A stretch of DNA of 64,000 bases from Parvibaculum sp039973015 (GCF_039973015.1 NZ_JBDWLT010000008.1:310001-374000); one strand, 5' to 3'; shown: positions 51,068 to 60,244, numbered from the stretch's first letter. Numbers and translations: made by a program. The notes: generated by a model from the letters alone, not told the origin.

Positions 51068-51655
51068 TCAGACCGGCAGGGCCTTCAGCGCCATGTCGGC
51101 GACCTGCTGCAATTCCTTCTTCGTCGCGCCGCCCGACGCCTGAACGGAAATCCCGTTCATCACGGCCGAGACATAGCGCGCCAGCGCGGCCGGGTCCGCA
51201 TCCGGCGGAAGATCGCCTTCCTTCTTTGCGCGTTCGAAGCGTTTCCTGATCTTCATGCAGCCCGCCTGGCGGCGCTGGGCCAGTTCGTCGCGAATGGCGC
51301 TGCTCTCCTCGCCGCCCGCAAGGCCTGCCGTCACCAGCATGCAGCCATGCGGCGACCCTTTCTCGCATTGAGATGAAGCGGCATGGCAGAGCAACCGCTC
51401 CGCGGCCTCGCGCACGGTCGGTGCGGCCAGCGCCTCGTCCATCGAGCCGCCCTTCATCTCTTCATAGCGGTCGAGCGCGCGGCGGAAGAGGCCTTCCTTG
51501 TTGCCGAAAGCGGCATAGAGGCTCGGCGGCTTGATGCCCATCGCGTTCGTCAGTTCCGATAGCGACGCGCCCTCATATCCCTTTTCCCAGAATACGGTGA
51601 GCGCCTTGTCGAGTGCCTCGTCCACGTCGAAGGCACGGGGCCGTCCCATGGCCAT
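51068..51655 (-). CDS. TetR-family repressor, probable regulator of the RND pump
   Basis: 195 residues. Start ATG 51655 with GGAGG upstream; the frame extended to 51718 has no support. N-terminal HTH RAFDVDEALDKALTVFWEKGYEGASLSELTNAMGIKPPSLYAAFGNKEGLFRRALDRYEE matches the TetR domain. It is divergent from acrA, 211 bases apart, the usual layout for a pump regulator. Confidence 0.88.
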   Translation of the reverse strand: MAMGRPRAFDVDEALDKALTVFWEKGYEGASLSELTNAMGIKPPSLYAAFGNKEGLFRRALDRYEEMKGGSMDEALAAPTVREAAERLLCHAASSQCEKGSPHGCMLVTAGLAGGEESSAIRDELAQRRQAGCMKIRKRFERAKKEGDLPPDADPAALARYVSAVMNGISVQASGGATKKELQQVADMALKALPV

Positions 51656-51677
51656 GAGGTGTCCTCCATGAATTTTT

Positions 51678-51744
51678 TTAGTTTCCACTACATAAGCATC
51701 TTGAAGGGGGGGCTTCAAGGCCCATATGCGTAGTCATCGCTAAA
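51678..51744. promoter_or_regulatory. Two inverted TTTAG-N5-ACTAC elements in the tetR-acrA gap
   Basis: TTTAG-N5-ACTAC on the plus strand at 51678-51692, and the same pattern on the minus strand (GTAGT-N5-CTAAA) at 51730-51744. They are 52 bases apart centre to centre. Between them lies a 7-bp inverted repeat CTTGAAG-N6-CTTCAAG (51701-51720). A pair of sites in a divergent TetR-pump promoter is expected for the repressor; the binding is inferred. Confidence 0.55.
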
Positions 51745-51866
51745 CAAGTCGCTACAGAAGTCCAGTCTCGGGACCGGCCGGTTTCCTCCTCCCTCTCCCC
51801 CTCGCCGGCCGGTTCCACCCCATAAAGCCCCCAGTTCCGGCCCTTTTCGGGCCACAGGAGTACGCC

Positions 51867-53090
51867 ATGCCCCGCATCCTTCCCCGCTCCTTTTCCGGCC
51901 GTCTTGCCGGTGCCGGTGTTGCCCTTTCCGCGGTCATCATCGCCACCGGCATTGGCGCCGCCGCCGTCTCGGGCAACGAGAGCGAACCCGCCGCGCAGGA
52001 GGCGCAGGCACCCGCTTCCGTCTCGGTCGCCCGCGTCGAGCCGCGCGACCTCACCGCCTGGAATGAATTTTCGGGCCGCCTCGAGGCGGTCGAGCGCGTG
52101 GAGGTTCGCCCCCGCGTCGCCGGCCTCGTCGAGGAAGTCCATTTTCGTGAAGGCGCTCTCGTGAAGAAGGGCGACCTTCTCTTCACGGTCGACCGTGAGC
52201 CCTATGCGGCGGAAGTTGCCCGCACGGAAGCCGAACTCGCCTCCGCAAGGTCGCGCTATGAATTTGCCCGCGCCGACCTTTCCCGTGCGCGCCAGCTCGT
52301 CGCCAAGGGCACGATCTCGAAGCGCACCCTCGACGAGCGCCAGAATGTCTTCGGCGAGGCCGAGGCCGCTCTCAACGCCGCCGAGGCCGCCTTGAGGACG
52401 ACGCGCCTCAACCTCGAATACACGGAAATCCGCGCGCCGATCTCGGGCCGCGTCGGCAAGGCCGAAATCACGGCGGGCAATCTCGTTTCGGCGGGCCCCG
52501 GCGCGCCGGTACTGACCACGCTCGTCTCGGTCAGCCCCATCTATGCGAGCTTCAACGCGGATGAACGTGTCGTCGCCCGCGCGCTCAAGGAACTTCCCGG
52601 CGCCGATGCCCATGCAAGCGTGGCCAAAATCCCCGTGGAGATGGGAACGTCGGCCAGCGAAGGCACGCCGATCCGCGGTCATCTCCAGCTCATCGACAAT
52701 CAGGTCGATGCGCAGAGCGGCACGGTTCGCGTCCGCGCGGTCTTCGGCAATGAAGATGGCAGCCTGATCCCCGGCCAGTTCGCCCGGCTCCGCATGGGCG
52801 AGGCGGCGTCGCGCCCGGTGCTCGCGATTTCCGAGCGCGCCGTCGGCACGGATCAGGACAAACAGTTCGTGCTGGTCGTCGACGATGCGAACAAGATCGT
52901 CTGGCGTGAAGTGAGGCTCGGGGCAACCGTCTCGGGTTTGCGTGAAGTCACCTCCGGCCTCTCGGCGGGCGAGCGGATCGTGGTAAACGGTCTCCAGCGT
53001 GTGCGCCCCGGCGATACGGTGGAAACGCAGGAAGTCGCCATGCGCGCGCCGTCGCAATTCGCCGACGCAACCAGCGCCTCCACCCGCTAA
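51867..53090 (+). CDS. acrA: RND efflux periplasmic adaptor (AcrA-like)
   Basis: 407 residues. A signal segment (LAGAGVALSAVIIATGIGAAAVSG) precedes the membrane-fusion fold: VSVARVEPRDLTAWNEFSGRLEAVERVEVRPRVAGLVEEVHFREGALVKKGDLLF is the barrel-sandwich hybrid. The helical hairpin ELASARSRYEFARADLSRARQLVAKGTISKRTLDERQNVFGEAEAAL follows. Links the inner-membrane pump to an outer-membrane channel. RBS AGGAG at 51856. Confidence 0.9.
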   Translation: MPRILPRSFSGRLAGAGVALSAVIIATGIGAAAVSGNESEPAAQEAQAPASVSVARVEPRDLTAWNEFSGRLEAVERVEVRPRVAGLVEEVHFREGALVKKGDLLFTVDREPYAAEVARTEAELASARSRYEFARADLSRARQLVAKGTISKRTLDERQNVFGEAEAALNAAEAALRTTRLNLEYTEIRAPISGRVGKAEITAGNLVSAGPGAPVLTTLVSVSPIYASFNADERVVARALKELPGADAHASVAKIPVEMGTSASEGTPIRGHLQLIDNQVDAQSGTVRVRAVFGNEDGSLIPGQFARLRMGEAASRPVLAISERAVGTDQDKQFVLVVDDANKIVWREVRLGATVSGLREVTSGLSAGERIVVNGLQRVRPGDTVETQEVAMRAPSQFADATSASTR

Positions 53091-53100
53091 CTCACAACAA

Positions 53101-53127
53101 GACAGGCCGGCTCAGGACCGGCCTGTC
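53101..53127 (+). terminator. Strong hairpin between acrA and acrB
   Basis: Perfect 10-bp stem GACAGGCCGG / CCGGCCTGTC with a 7-base loop, 10 bases after the acrA stop. Followed by TCTCCCCTTC rather than a U-run. It could attenuate transcription into acrB or protect the acrA mRNA end. Confidence 0.5.
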
Positions 53128-53189
53128 TCTCCCCTTCGCCAAATAGCTGTCACGTACTTCGTGCGAGGTGCGAACAGAGGAATGTTGCC

Positions 53190-56100
53190 ATGAACATCTC
53201 CCGCTTCTTTATCGACCGGCCGATCTTCGCCGGTGTGCTCTCGGTCCTCATCTTCCTTGCGGGTCTGCTTGCACTCCCCAACCTGCCCATCTCCGAATAT
53301 CCGGAAGTTGTGCCGCCCACCGTTGTCGTGCGTGCGCAATATCCCGGCGCAAACCCGAAGGTGATCGCCGAAACCGTCGCCACGCCCATCGAGGAAGCGG
53401 TGAACGGCGTCGAGGACATGCTCTACATGTCGAGCCAGGCGACGACGGACGGGCTGATGACGCTCACCGTCACATTCGCTCTCGGCACGGACCCCGACAA
53501 GGCGCAACAGCTCGTGCAGAACCGCGTCGCGCAGGCCGAGCCCCGTCTGCCGGAAGAAGTGCGCAGCCTCGGCATCACCACGATCAAGAGCTCGCCGGAC
53601 CTCACCATGGTCGTGCATCTGACCTCGCCGAATGGCCGCTACGACATGACGTACCTGCGCAACTATGCCGTCCTCAACGTGAAGGACCGGCTCGCGCGGC
53701 TGCCCGGCATCGGGCAGGTCAATCTTTTCGGTTCGGGCGATTACTCCATGCGCATCTGGCTCGACCCGCAGAAGATCGCCGAACGCAATCTCTCCGCCAG
53801 CGACGTGGTGAACGAAATCCGCGCGCAGAATGTGCAGGCGGCTGCCGGTATCATCGGTGCTTCGCCGACGCTCTCCGGCATCGATCTCCAGCTTCCGGTG
53901 AATGCGCAGGGCCGTCTCCAGAGCGAGGAGGAGTTCGGCGACATCATCGTGAAGACGGGCGAAAACGGCGAGGTCACGCGCCTGCGCGATGTGTCGCGCA
54001 TCGAGCTTGGCGCCGCAGAATATGCGCTGCGTTCCCTCCTCAACAATGACAGCGCCGTCGCCATCCCGGTCTTTCAGGCGCCGGGCTCCAACGCCATCGA
54101 GATTTCGGACAATGTCCGCGCGACCATGGCCGAATTGAAGGAGAACATGCCGGAAGGCGTCGACTACAGCATCGTCTACGATCCGACGCAGTTCGTGCGC
54201 GCCTCCATCGATGCCGTCATCCACACGCTGCTCGAAGCGGTCTTCCTCGTCGTCATCGTGGTGATCGTCTTCCTGCAAACATGGCGGGCCTCGATCATTC
54301 CTCTCATCGCCGTGCCCGTTTCCATCGTCGGCACTTTCGCGGTGATGTATCTCTTCGGCTTCTCGATCAACGCGCTCTCGCTTTTCGGCCTCGTGCTTGC
54401 CATCGGCATCGTCGTCGACGACGCCATCGTCGTGGTGGAAAATGTCGAGCGCAACATCGAGCGAGGGCTCTCGCCGCTGGATGCGAGCTACCGGGCGATG
54501 CGCGAGGTTTCCGGCCCCATCGTCGCCATCGCGCTCGTCCTCGTCGCGGTCTTCGTGCCGCTCGCCATGAGCTCCGGCCTCACCGGCCAGTTCTACCGCC
54601 AGTTCGCACTCACCATCGCGATCTCGACGGTGATCTCGGCCATCAACTCGCTGACGCTGTCGCCCGCGCTTGCCGCCCTGCTGCTCAAGGGCCATGACGC
54701 ACCGAAGGACCGTCTCACACGCGGCATGGACTTCGCCTTCGGCTGGTTCTTCCGCCGCTTCAACCGCTTCTTCGGCGCAAGCTCGGAAGCCTATGGGCGC
54801 GGCGTCACCGGCACCATGTCGCGCAAGGCCGTGGTGATGGGCGTCTATCTCGCCCTTGTCGGCCTCACTTACGTGATGTTCCAGGCGGTGCCCGGCGGCT
54901 TCGTACCCGCACAGGACAAGCAATATCTCGTCGGCTTCGCGCAACTGCCGGACGGAGCCACGCTCGACCGCACGGAAGACGTGATCCGCCGCATGGGCGA
55001 CATCGCGCTCGATCAGCCGGGCGTGAAGAACGCCATCGCCTTCCCCGGCCTCTCCATCAACGGTTTCACCAACAGCGCCAATGCCGGCATCGTATTCCTG
55101 GGTCTGGACGAGTTCGAGAAGCGCGAAGACGCCTCCCTCAGCGGCTTTGCGATTGCAGAACAGCTCAACGAGAAGTTCGGCCAGATCCAGGATGCCTATA
55201 TCGCGATCTTCCCGCCGCCGCCCGTGCAAGGTCTCGGCACCATCGGCGGCTTCAAGCTGCAGATCGAGGATCGCTCGGGCAATGGCTATGGCGAGCTCGA
55301 CCGCGTGGTGAAGGATTTCCTCGCCGCCACCGAAAAGGCGCCCGAACTCGCCGGTCTCTTCACCAGCTATCAGGTGAACGTGCCGCAGCTCTATGTCGAT
55401 CTCGACCGCACACGCGCGCGTCAGCTCGGCGTTCCCGTGACGAGCGTCTTCGAGACGATGCAGATCTATCTCGGCTCGCTCTATGTGAACGACTTCAACA
55501 AGTTCGGCCGCACTTATTCGGTTCGCGTGCAGGCGGATGCGCCCTATCGCGCACGCGCGGAAGATATCGGCAAGCTGAAGGTCCGCTCGAACTCCGGCGA
55601 GATGGTGCCGCTCTCCGCTCTCGTCCGCGTCGAGCCTTCCGCCGGGCCGGAGCGCGCCATGCGCTATAACGGCTTCCTCTCGGCCGATATCAGCGGCAAT
55701 GCGGCTGCCGGTTATTCCTCCGGCGAGGCACGTGCCGCCGTCGAGCGGATCGCGGCGGAGACGCTTCCCAAGGGCTTCGCCTTCGAGTGGACAGAGCTCA
55801 CCTATCAGGAAATTCTTGCGGGCAATTCCGCCCTCATCGTTTTCCCGGTGGCGCTGCTCCTCGTCTTCCTCGTGCTCGCCGCGCAATATGAAAGCCTGAC
55901 GCTGCCGCTCTCGATCATCATGATCGTGCCGATGAGCCTTCTCGCCGCCATGACCGGTGTCTGGTTCACGGGCGGTGACAGCAACATCTTCACCCAGATC
56001 GGGCTGATGGTGCTGGTGGGACTATCGGCGAAGAACGCCATCCTCATCGTCGAATTCGCGCGCGAGCTCGAATTTGCAGGCCGCACGCCGGTCGAGGCCG

Positions 56101-56393
56101 CCATCGAGGCGAGCCGTCTCAGGCTCCGTCCGATCCTGATGACCTCCATCGCCTTCATCATGGGCGTACTGCCGCTCGCGATCTCGACCGGTGCGGGCTC
56201 CGAAATGCGCAACGCGATGGGCATCGCCGTTCTCTTCGGCATGCTCGGCGTCACCGCCTTCGGCATCTTTCTCACGCCCGTCTTCTATGTCCTGCTACGC
56301 CGGCTCACGGGCAACCGGCCGCTCCGCCAGCATGGGCAGGCGCTCGACATGGGCGAACCTCTTTCTCCCGCCCCCGGCCACGCGGCCCCCTGA
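53190..56393 (+). CDS. acrB: RND efflux pump permease (AcrB/MexB-like, HAE1)
   Basis: 1067 residues, twelve membrane segments. Begins MNISRFFIDRPIFAGVLSVLIFLAGLLALPNLPISEYPEVVPPTVVV. The proton-relay aspartates are in IVVDDAIVVVENVERNI (TM4, second D), and the relay lysine is in LSAKNAILIVEF (TM10). Multidrug efflux by proton antiport. It follows acrA by 99 bases containing a hairpin. No outer-membrane factor gene is near. Confidence 0.93.
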   Translation: MNISRFFIDRPIFAGVLSVLIFLAGLLALPNLPISEYPEVVPPTVVVRAQYPGANPKVIAETVATPIEEAVNGVEDMLYMSSQATTDGLMTLTVTFALGTDPDKAQQLVQNRVAQAEPRLPEEVRSLGITTIKSSPDLTMVVHLTSPNGRYDMTYLRNYAVLNVKDRLARLPGIGQVNLFGSGDYSMRIWLDPQKIAERNLSASDVVNEIRAQNVQAAAGIIGASPTLSGIDLQLPVNAQGRLQSEEEFGDIIVKTGENGEVTRLRDVSRIELGAAEYALRSLLNNDSAVAIPVFQAPGSNAIEISDNVRATMAELKENMPEGVDYSIVYDPTQFVRASIDAVIHTLLEAVFLVVIVVIVFLQTWRASIIPLIAVPVSIVGTFAVMYLFGFSINALSLFGLVLAIGIVVDDAIVVVENVERNIERGLSPLDASYRAMREVSGPIVAIALVLVAVFVPLAMSSGLTGQFYRQFALTIAISTVISAINSLTLSPALAALLLKGHDAPKDRLTRGMDFAFGWFFRRFNRFFGASSEAYGRGVTGTMSRKAVVMGVYLALVGLTYVMFQAVPGGFVPAQDKQYLVGFAQLPDGATLDRTEDVIRRMGDIALDQPGVKNAIAFPGLSINGFTNSANAGIVFLGLDEFEKREDASLSGFAIAEQLNEKFGQIQDAYIAIFPPPPVQGLGTIGGFKLQIEDRSGNGYGELDRVVKDFLAATEKAPELAGLFTSYQVNVPQLYVDLDRTRARQLGVPVTSVFETMQIYLGSLYVNDFNKFGRTYSVRVQADAPYRARAEDIGKLKVRSNSGEMVPLSALVRVEPSAGPERAMRYNGFLSADISGNAAAGYSSGEARAAVERIAAETLPKGFAFEWTELTYQEILAGNSALIVFPVALLLVFLVLAAQYESLTLPLSIIMIVPMSLLAAMTGVWFTGGDSNIFTQIGLMVLVGLSAKNAILIVEFARELEFAGRTPVEAAIEASRLRLRPILMTSIAFIMGVLPLAISTGAGSEMRNAMGIAVLFGMLGVTAFGIFLTPVFYVLLRRLTGNRPLRQHGQALDMGEPLSPAPGHAAP

Positions 56394-56489
56394 GCCGCGT
56401 GGCACCCCCGCCGCCGCGCCGTCGTCATGGCCGATGGCGCGGCGGCATCTTTTCCGGTTATAAGCAGTGCAGTGAAGAAAGGCCCTTTC

Positions 56490-57029
56490 ATGCCCATCGA
56501 CGAGACGCGCGAGTTCATTCCCCTCAACATCGCGGTTCTGACCGTCTCCGACACGCGTACGCCTGAAGACGACAAATCCGGCGACATCCTTGCCGAGCGC
56601 GTCGCGAAGGCCGGACACACCGTCGCCGCGCGCCGCATCGTGCCGGACGACAAGGGTCTCATCCGCGCCGCGCTCAAGTCGTGGATCGCCAGTCACGGTG
56701 TCGATGTCGTCATTTCCACTGGCGGCACCGGCCTCACCGGCCGCGACGTGACGCCCGAAGCTTTCCGATCCGTCTATGACAAGGAGATCGACGGCTTCTC
56801 CGCCCTCTTCCACCGTGTGAGCTTCGACAAGATCGGCACCTCCACCATCCAGTCGCGGGCGACGGCGGGCGTGGCGCAAGGCACCTATCTCTTCGCCCTG
56901 CCGGGTTCGCCCGGCGCCTGCAAGGACGGCTGGGACGAAATCCTCGTCCACCAGCTCGATTATCGCTTCCGGCCCTGCAACTTCGTCGAGATCATGCCGC
57001 GCCTCGAAGAGCACAAGCAGCGAAAGTAG
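56490..57029 (+). CDS. moaB: Molybdenum cofactor biosynthesis protein B
   Basis: 179 residues from ATG 56490 with GAAAGG upstream (the earlier ATG at 56427 adds an unlikely leader). Features: IAVLTVSDTRTPEDDKSGDILAERV, GVDVVISTGGTGLTGRDVTPEAFRSVYDKEIDGF and FALPGSPGACKDGW. MoaB/MogA-type adenylation of molybdopterin, binding the pterin phosphate with GGTG. Convergent with the Fe-ADH gene, 9 bases apart. Confidence 0.93.
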   Translation: MPIDETREFIPLNIAVLTVSDTRTPEDDKSGDILAERVAKAGHTVAARRIVPDDKGLIRAALKSWIASHGVDVVISTGGTGLTGRDVTPEAFRSVYDKEIDGFSALFHRVSFDKIGTSTIQSRATAGVAQGTYLFALPGSPGACKDGWDEILVHQLDYRFRPCNFVEIMPRLEEHKQRK

Positions 57030-57038
57030 AGTGCGGCC

Positions 57039-58178
57039 TTAGCCAGCAATGGTCCGTTCAAAAAGGTCCGCATACTCGTCCCGGCTCACACCGCGCGGGT
57101 TGGTAAAGGTGCAAACATCCTTCGCGGCATGCGCTGCGAGATAGTCGATCATGTCCGCCGTGACGCCCATCTCCCCGAGATTTTTCGGAAGGCCGAGCCG
57201 CGTGTTGAGCGCCTCGATCTCGTCCGAAACATCGGCGCCTTCAGCCAGCCCCATCGCCGAGGCGATGCGGGGCAGCGCCTCGCCAATCTTTTCGTGATTG
57301 AAGCGAAGCACCGGAGGCAGGCAGACAGCATTCAACGTGCCGTGATGGAGCCGCAGACCGGGAAGCGAACCACAGGCATGGCTCATGGAATGAACCGCGC
57401 CGAGCCCTTTGGTGAAGGCCATCGCGCCTTCGGTCGATGCCATCATCATGTTCCAGCGCGCCTGCGCGTCCGTCCCGTCCGCCACAGCGCGTTCCAGATG
57501 CCCTTGCCCGAGCGCCCGGCGAATGCCGTCAAGCCCGACCGCGTCGGCGGGCGGATTGACCTGCCGCGAACAGACGGCCTCGATGCAATGGGCGATCGCG
57601 TCCATCCCTGTCGCGGCGGTGAGGAGCGAGGGCAGGCCAAGCGTCAGATCGGGATCGCAGATCGCAACACGCGGAACGAGATGTTTGCTTGCCAGAATGA
57701 GCTTCTCGCCATTCGACATGATGACGACGGCGCCGGTCGAAACTTCACTGCCGGTGCCCGCCGTCGTGGGAACGGCAATGAGCGGAGCCACCGGGCCTAT
57801 CTTCCGTGCACCGCCAAGGCCCGCCGTATAGGAGAGCAGTTCGTCTTCATGCGTGACGGCAAGCGCCACCGCCTTGCCGAGATCCATCGAAGAGCCGCCG
57901 CCCACCGAGATGATACCGTCGCAGCCCGCTTCGCGGTATAGCGCGGCGGCGGCGAGCACTGCCTCTTCGGTCGGATTTTCCGGCGTGTCATGAAAGATCG
58001 TCGTCTGGAACTCGTTCGACATCGCACCGCGCACCTTGTCGATGATGCCGGCTCTCAGCAATCCCTGGTCCGTGCAGATAAGCGGGCGCGATATGCCATT
58101 CCCCTTGAGGGTGCCGCCAAGCTGTTCGAGTGCGCCATGATCGAACAGAACCGTCGTGCAGAATGTGAGCGTCGCCAC
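57039..58178 (-). CDS. Iron-containing alcohol dehydrogenase
   Basis: 379 residues from GTG 58178 with AAGGAAAA upstream. Family features: NAD motif VGGGSSMDLGKAVA, VPTTAGTGSEVSTGAVVI, and metal ligands in GMDAIAHCIEAV, GAVHSMSHACGSLPGLRLHHGTLNA (His cluster). Group III Fe-dependent alcohol dehydrogenases oxidise short alcohols or act on maleylacetate or lactaldehyde. Last of a four-gene minus-strand run behind the Zur-type box. Confidence 0.88.
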   Translation of the reverse strand: MATLTFCTTVLFDHGALEQLGGTLKGNGISRPLICTDQGLLRAGIIDKVRGAMSNEFQTTIFHDTPENPTEEAVLAAAALYREAGCDGIISVGGGSSMDLGKAVALAVTHEDELLSYTAGLGGARKIGPVAPLIAVPTTAGTGSEVSTGAVVIMSNGEKLILASKHLVPRVAICDPDLTLGLPSLLTAATGMDAIAHCIEAVCSRQVNPPADAVGLDGIRRALGQGHLERAVADGTDAQARWNMMMASTEGAMAFTKGLGAVHSMSHACGSLPGLRLHHGTLNAVCLPPVLRFNHEKIGEALPRIASAMGLAEGADVSDEIEALNTRLGLPKNLGEMGVTADMIDYLAAHAAKDVCTFTNPRGVSRDEYADLFERTIAG

Positions 58179-58208
58179 CTTGGTTTTCCTTTTGTCTTTG
58201 TATGAAGT

Positions 58209-58406
58209 TCAGTAGCTGTCCCAGCTATCGGTTTCTTCCTTGTCGAACCGCGAAACAAAAAGCTCCCAGAGATGTTCGCTTTCGCCTTCTTCGAGAAGTT
58301 TCAGCCTTCCCCGCAGCGAACGGCGCGTGAGTTCGCCCTTCCGAAAACTTTCGATGAGATCGAGAAAATGGGAAGCCTGGTCGCGTGAGAGTTCGACGGT
58401 ATGCAT
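58209..58406 (-). CDS. Small hypothetical protein (65 aa) in the Zur-type operon
   Basis: 65 residues, acidic and helical: ELSRDQASHFLDLIESFRKGELTRRSLRGRLKLLEEGESEHLWELFVSRFDKEETDSWDSY. GGAGAAGG before the ATG is a good RBS. Gap of 10 bases from DUF1826 and 30 bases to Fe-ADH, so it is probably co-transcribed. No Cys; only two His. I do not recognise a family. Confidence 0.75.
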   Translation of the reverse strand: MHTVELSRDQASHFLDLIESFRKGELTRRSLRGRLKLLEEGESEHLWELFVSRFDKEETDSWDSY

Positions 58407-58416
58407 TGCCTTCTCC

Positions 58417-58986
58417 TCAATGGTCCACGGGACAGCCGCAGCGCTCGTCGGCGGGCGTAAGACAGAGAAGAAGCCGCGTCAGGTTTGTGCCGAAGATGGG
58501 CGGTGAGCGATGCACCACACCGCCCGATGTATCGCGCCTGCCCGCGAAGATGCCTACCGAGAAGCGCGGCATCTCATGTACCGTGCCGCGAAAGTCGCGC
58601 TGCCTGCGAAGCGCGAGATCCGCCTCGGCGGGAGGAACCCATTGCGTTCCCGGCCCGCGATAGGTCGAAAGGAGGCGCATCGGCACGTGGTCCTGATGAA
58701 ACCGGCTGCACGCATCGTCGTCGATGCATTCCAGCCGCACTTCGAGTTCGCTGCACGCCGCGCGCGCGGCGAAAACCCGGGCAAGCGCCACAATGTCCAT
58801 TCGCAGCCAGGGCACGCAATCTTTCGGCAACTTATCGGCAACGCGCTCTACCGGGGCGACGAAGCGCGCCGCCGGCAGTTCCTCCGGCGAGAGCGCATCC
58901 AGCCATTGCGGGATTCCCTCCGGCACCCGCCGATGCAGGATATCGGGCGCGGCCGCCCGCGGCTCGATCTTCGCGATGGCATTCAT
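58417..58986 (-). CDS. DUF1826-family protein with HxD...H...R pattern
   Basis: 189 residues from ATG 58986; the longer frame to 59172 overlaps CobW and is rejected. The conserved core RFHQDHVPMRLLSTYRGPGTQWVP contains H97-x-D99, with a later His159 in VVHRSPP and Arg171 eleven residues further (TRLLLCL). This HxD...Hx11R order is that of Fe(II)/2-oxoglutarate oxygenases. DUF1826 genes commonly accompany CobW/ZigA genes. A 1-base gap separates it from CobW. Confidence 0.82.
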   Translation of the reverse strand: MNAIAKIEPRAAAPDILHRRVPEGIPQWLDALSPEELPAARFVAPVERVADKLPKDCVPWLRMDIVALARVFAARAACSELEVRLECIDDDACSRFHQDHVPMRLLSTYRGPGTQWVPPAEADLALRRQRDFRGTVHEMPRFSVGIFAGRRDTSGGVVHRSPPIFGTNLTRLLLCLTPADERCGCPVDH

Positions 58987-58987
58987 G

Positions 58988-60205
58988 TCAGGCGGCAGCC
59001 CCGCTCTGCCAGATGGGGAAGGGATCGCGAAGCCGGTCCCATTCTTCCCAGTCGAACCTCGGCTTTTCGTCGGAACCCAGCAGGCAGGCGTCGAGTTCGC
59101 GCCTGATCCACGCCTCGTCCATGTCGCGGCCGATGAAGACGATTTCCTGGCGGCGGTCGCCCCACACCTCATGCCAGTTCTTCTTCAGGTTTGCGCGCCA
59201 TGCGGCGTCATCGGGCCAGCGCTCGCGCGGCAGCACGTCCCACCAGTGGCCGATGGCCTCGTTGCGGACGAGCGCGCCCGCCTGGCTCACCTCCCCGACC
59301 CATTCGGGCCGCGTCGCGAGCCAGAAATGCCCCTTGGCGCGGATCACGCCCGGCCAGCTCGAATTGAGGAAGCGGTGAAACTTTTCTGGATGAAAGGGCC
59401 GCCGCGCGCGATAGACGAAGCTGCGGATTCCATATTCCTCGGTCTCCGGCGTGTGTTCGGCGAAACCGAAGAGTTCCTTGAACCAGAGGGGATGGCGCTG
59501 TGCCTCCTCGAAGTCGAAAAGCCCGGTATGGAGCACTTCCCCGAGGCCTACGCGGGCGAAATTCGTCTCGACAATCTTCGCATCCGCGTTCAGCGAACGG
59601 ATGATGCTGCGCGCGAGGTCCAGTTCCTGCGGGCTCGCCTCGTCCACCTTGTTCAGCACGATCACATTCGCAAATTCGATCTGCTCGACGAGAAGGCTCA
59701 CCAGCGAGCGGTCATCGTCCTCGCCGAGGCTTTCGCCGCGGTCGGCAAGAAAGTCGCTTGAGGCATAGTCCTTCAGCAGGTTCGCCGCATCGACCACCGT
59801 CACCATCGTGTCGAGTTCCGCGACATCACCAAGGCTTTCGCCGAACTCGTCGCGGAAATCGAAAGTCGCGGCAACGGGCAGCGGTTCCGAAATGCCGGTC
59901 GATTCGATCACCAGATAATCGAAGCGCTCATCTTCCGCGAGCGCACGTACCTCTTTCAGAAGGTCGTCGCGCAACGTGCAGCAGATGCAGCCATTGGTCA
60001 TCTCGACGAGTTGTTCCTCCGAGCGGGTGAAGGAGGCATCGCCCGCGCGAACGAGATCCGCGTCGATATTCACCTCGCTCATGTCGTTGACAATGACAGC
60101 CACCCGCCGCCCCTCGCGATTGTTGAGGATGTGGTTCAGCAGCGTCGTCTTGCCTGCCCCCAGAAAGCCGGACAGCACAGTGACGGGTAGTTTCCGCTCG
60201 GACAT
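58988..60205 (-). CDS. CobW/ZigA-family GTPase (zinc metallochaperone)
   Basis: 405 residues from ATG 60205, with GAGG 8 bases upstream (a GTG at 60214 is less likely). Walker A GFLGAGKT at 13-20, the metal-binding CxCC motif at 73-76 (NGCICCTLRDD), and NKVD in IVLNKVDEAS. COG0523 GTPases of this type move zinc to target enzymes and are often Zur-regulated. First gene of the operon. Confidence 0.9.
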   Translation of the reverse strand: MSERKLPVTVLSGFLGAGKTTLLNHILNNREGRRVAVIVNDMSEVNIDADLVRAGDASFTRSEEQLVEMTNGCICCTLRDDLLKEVRALAEDERFDYLVIESTGISEPLPVAATFDFRDEFGESLGDVAELDTMVTVVDAANLLKDYASSDFLADRGESLGEDDDRSLVSLLVEQIEFANVIVLNKVDEASPQELDLARSIIRSLNADAKIVETNFARVGLGEVLHTGLFDFEEAQRHPLWFKELFGFAEHTPETEEYGIRSFVYRARRPFHPEKFHRFLNSSWPGVIRAKGHFWLATRPEWVGEVSQAGALVRNEAIGHWWDVLPRERWPDDAAWRANLKKNWHEVWGDRRQEIVFIGRDMDEAWIRRELDACLLGSDEKPRFDWEEWDRLRDPFPIWQSGAAA

Positions 60206-60244
60206 GGGCAGCACCTCGATGGAAAAAGGGAGCGCTTGGTTTAT

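Noticed and set aside
53112..55886. 924-residue minus-strand open frame opposite acrB
   Set aside because: Antisense shadow; charged low-complexity sequence (DGE/DRD repeats) with no domain. acrB is complete on the other strand.
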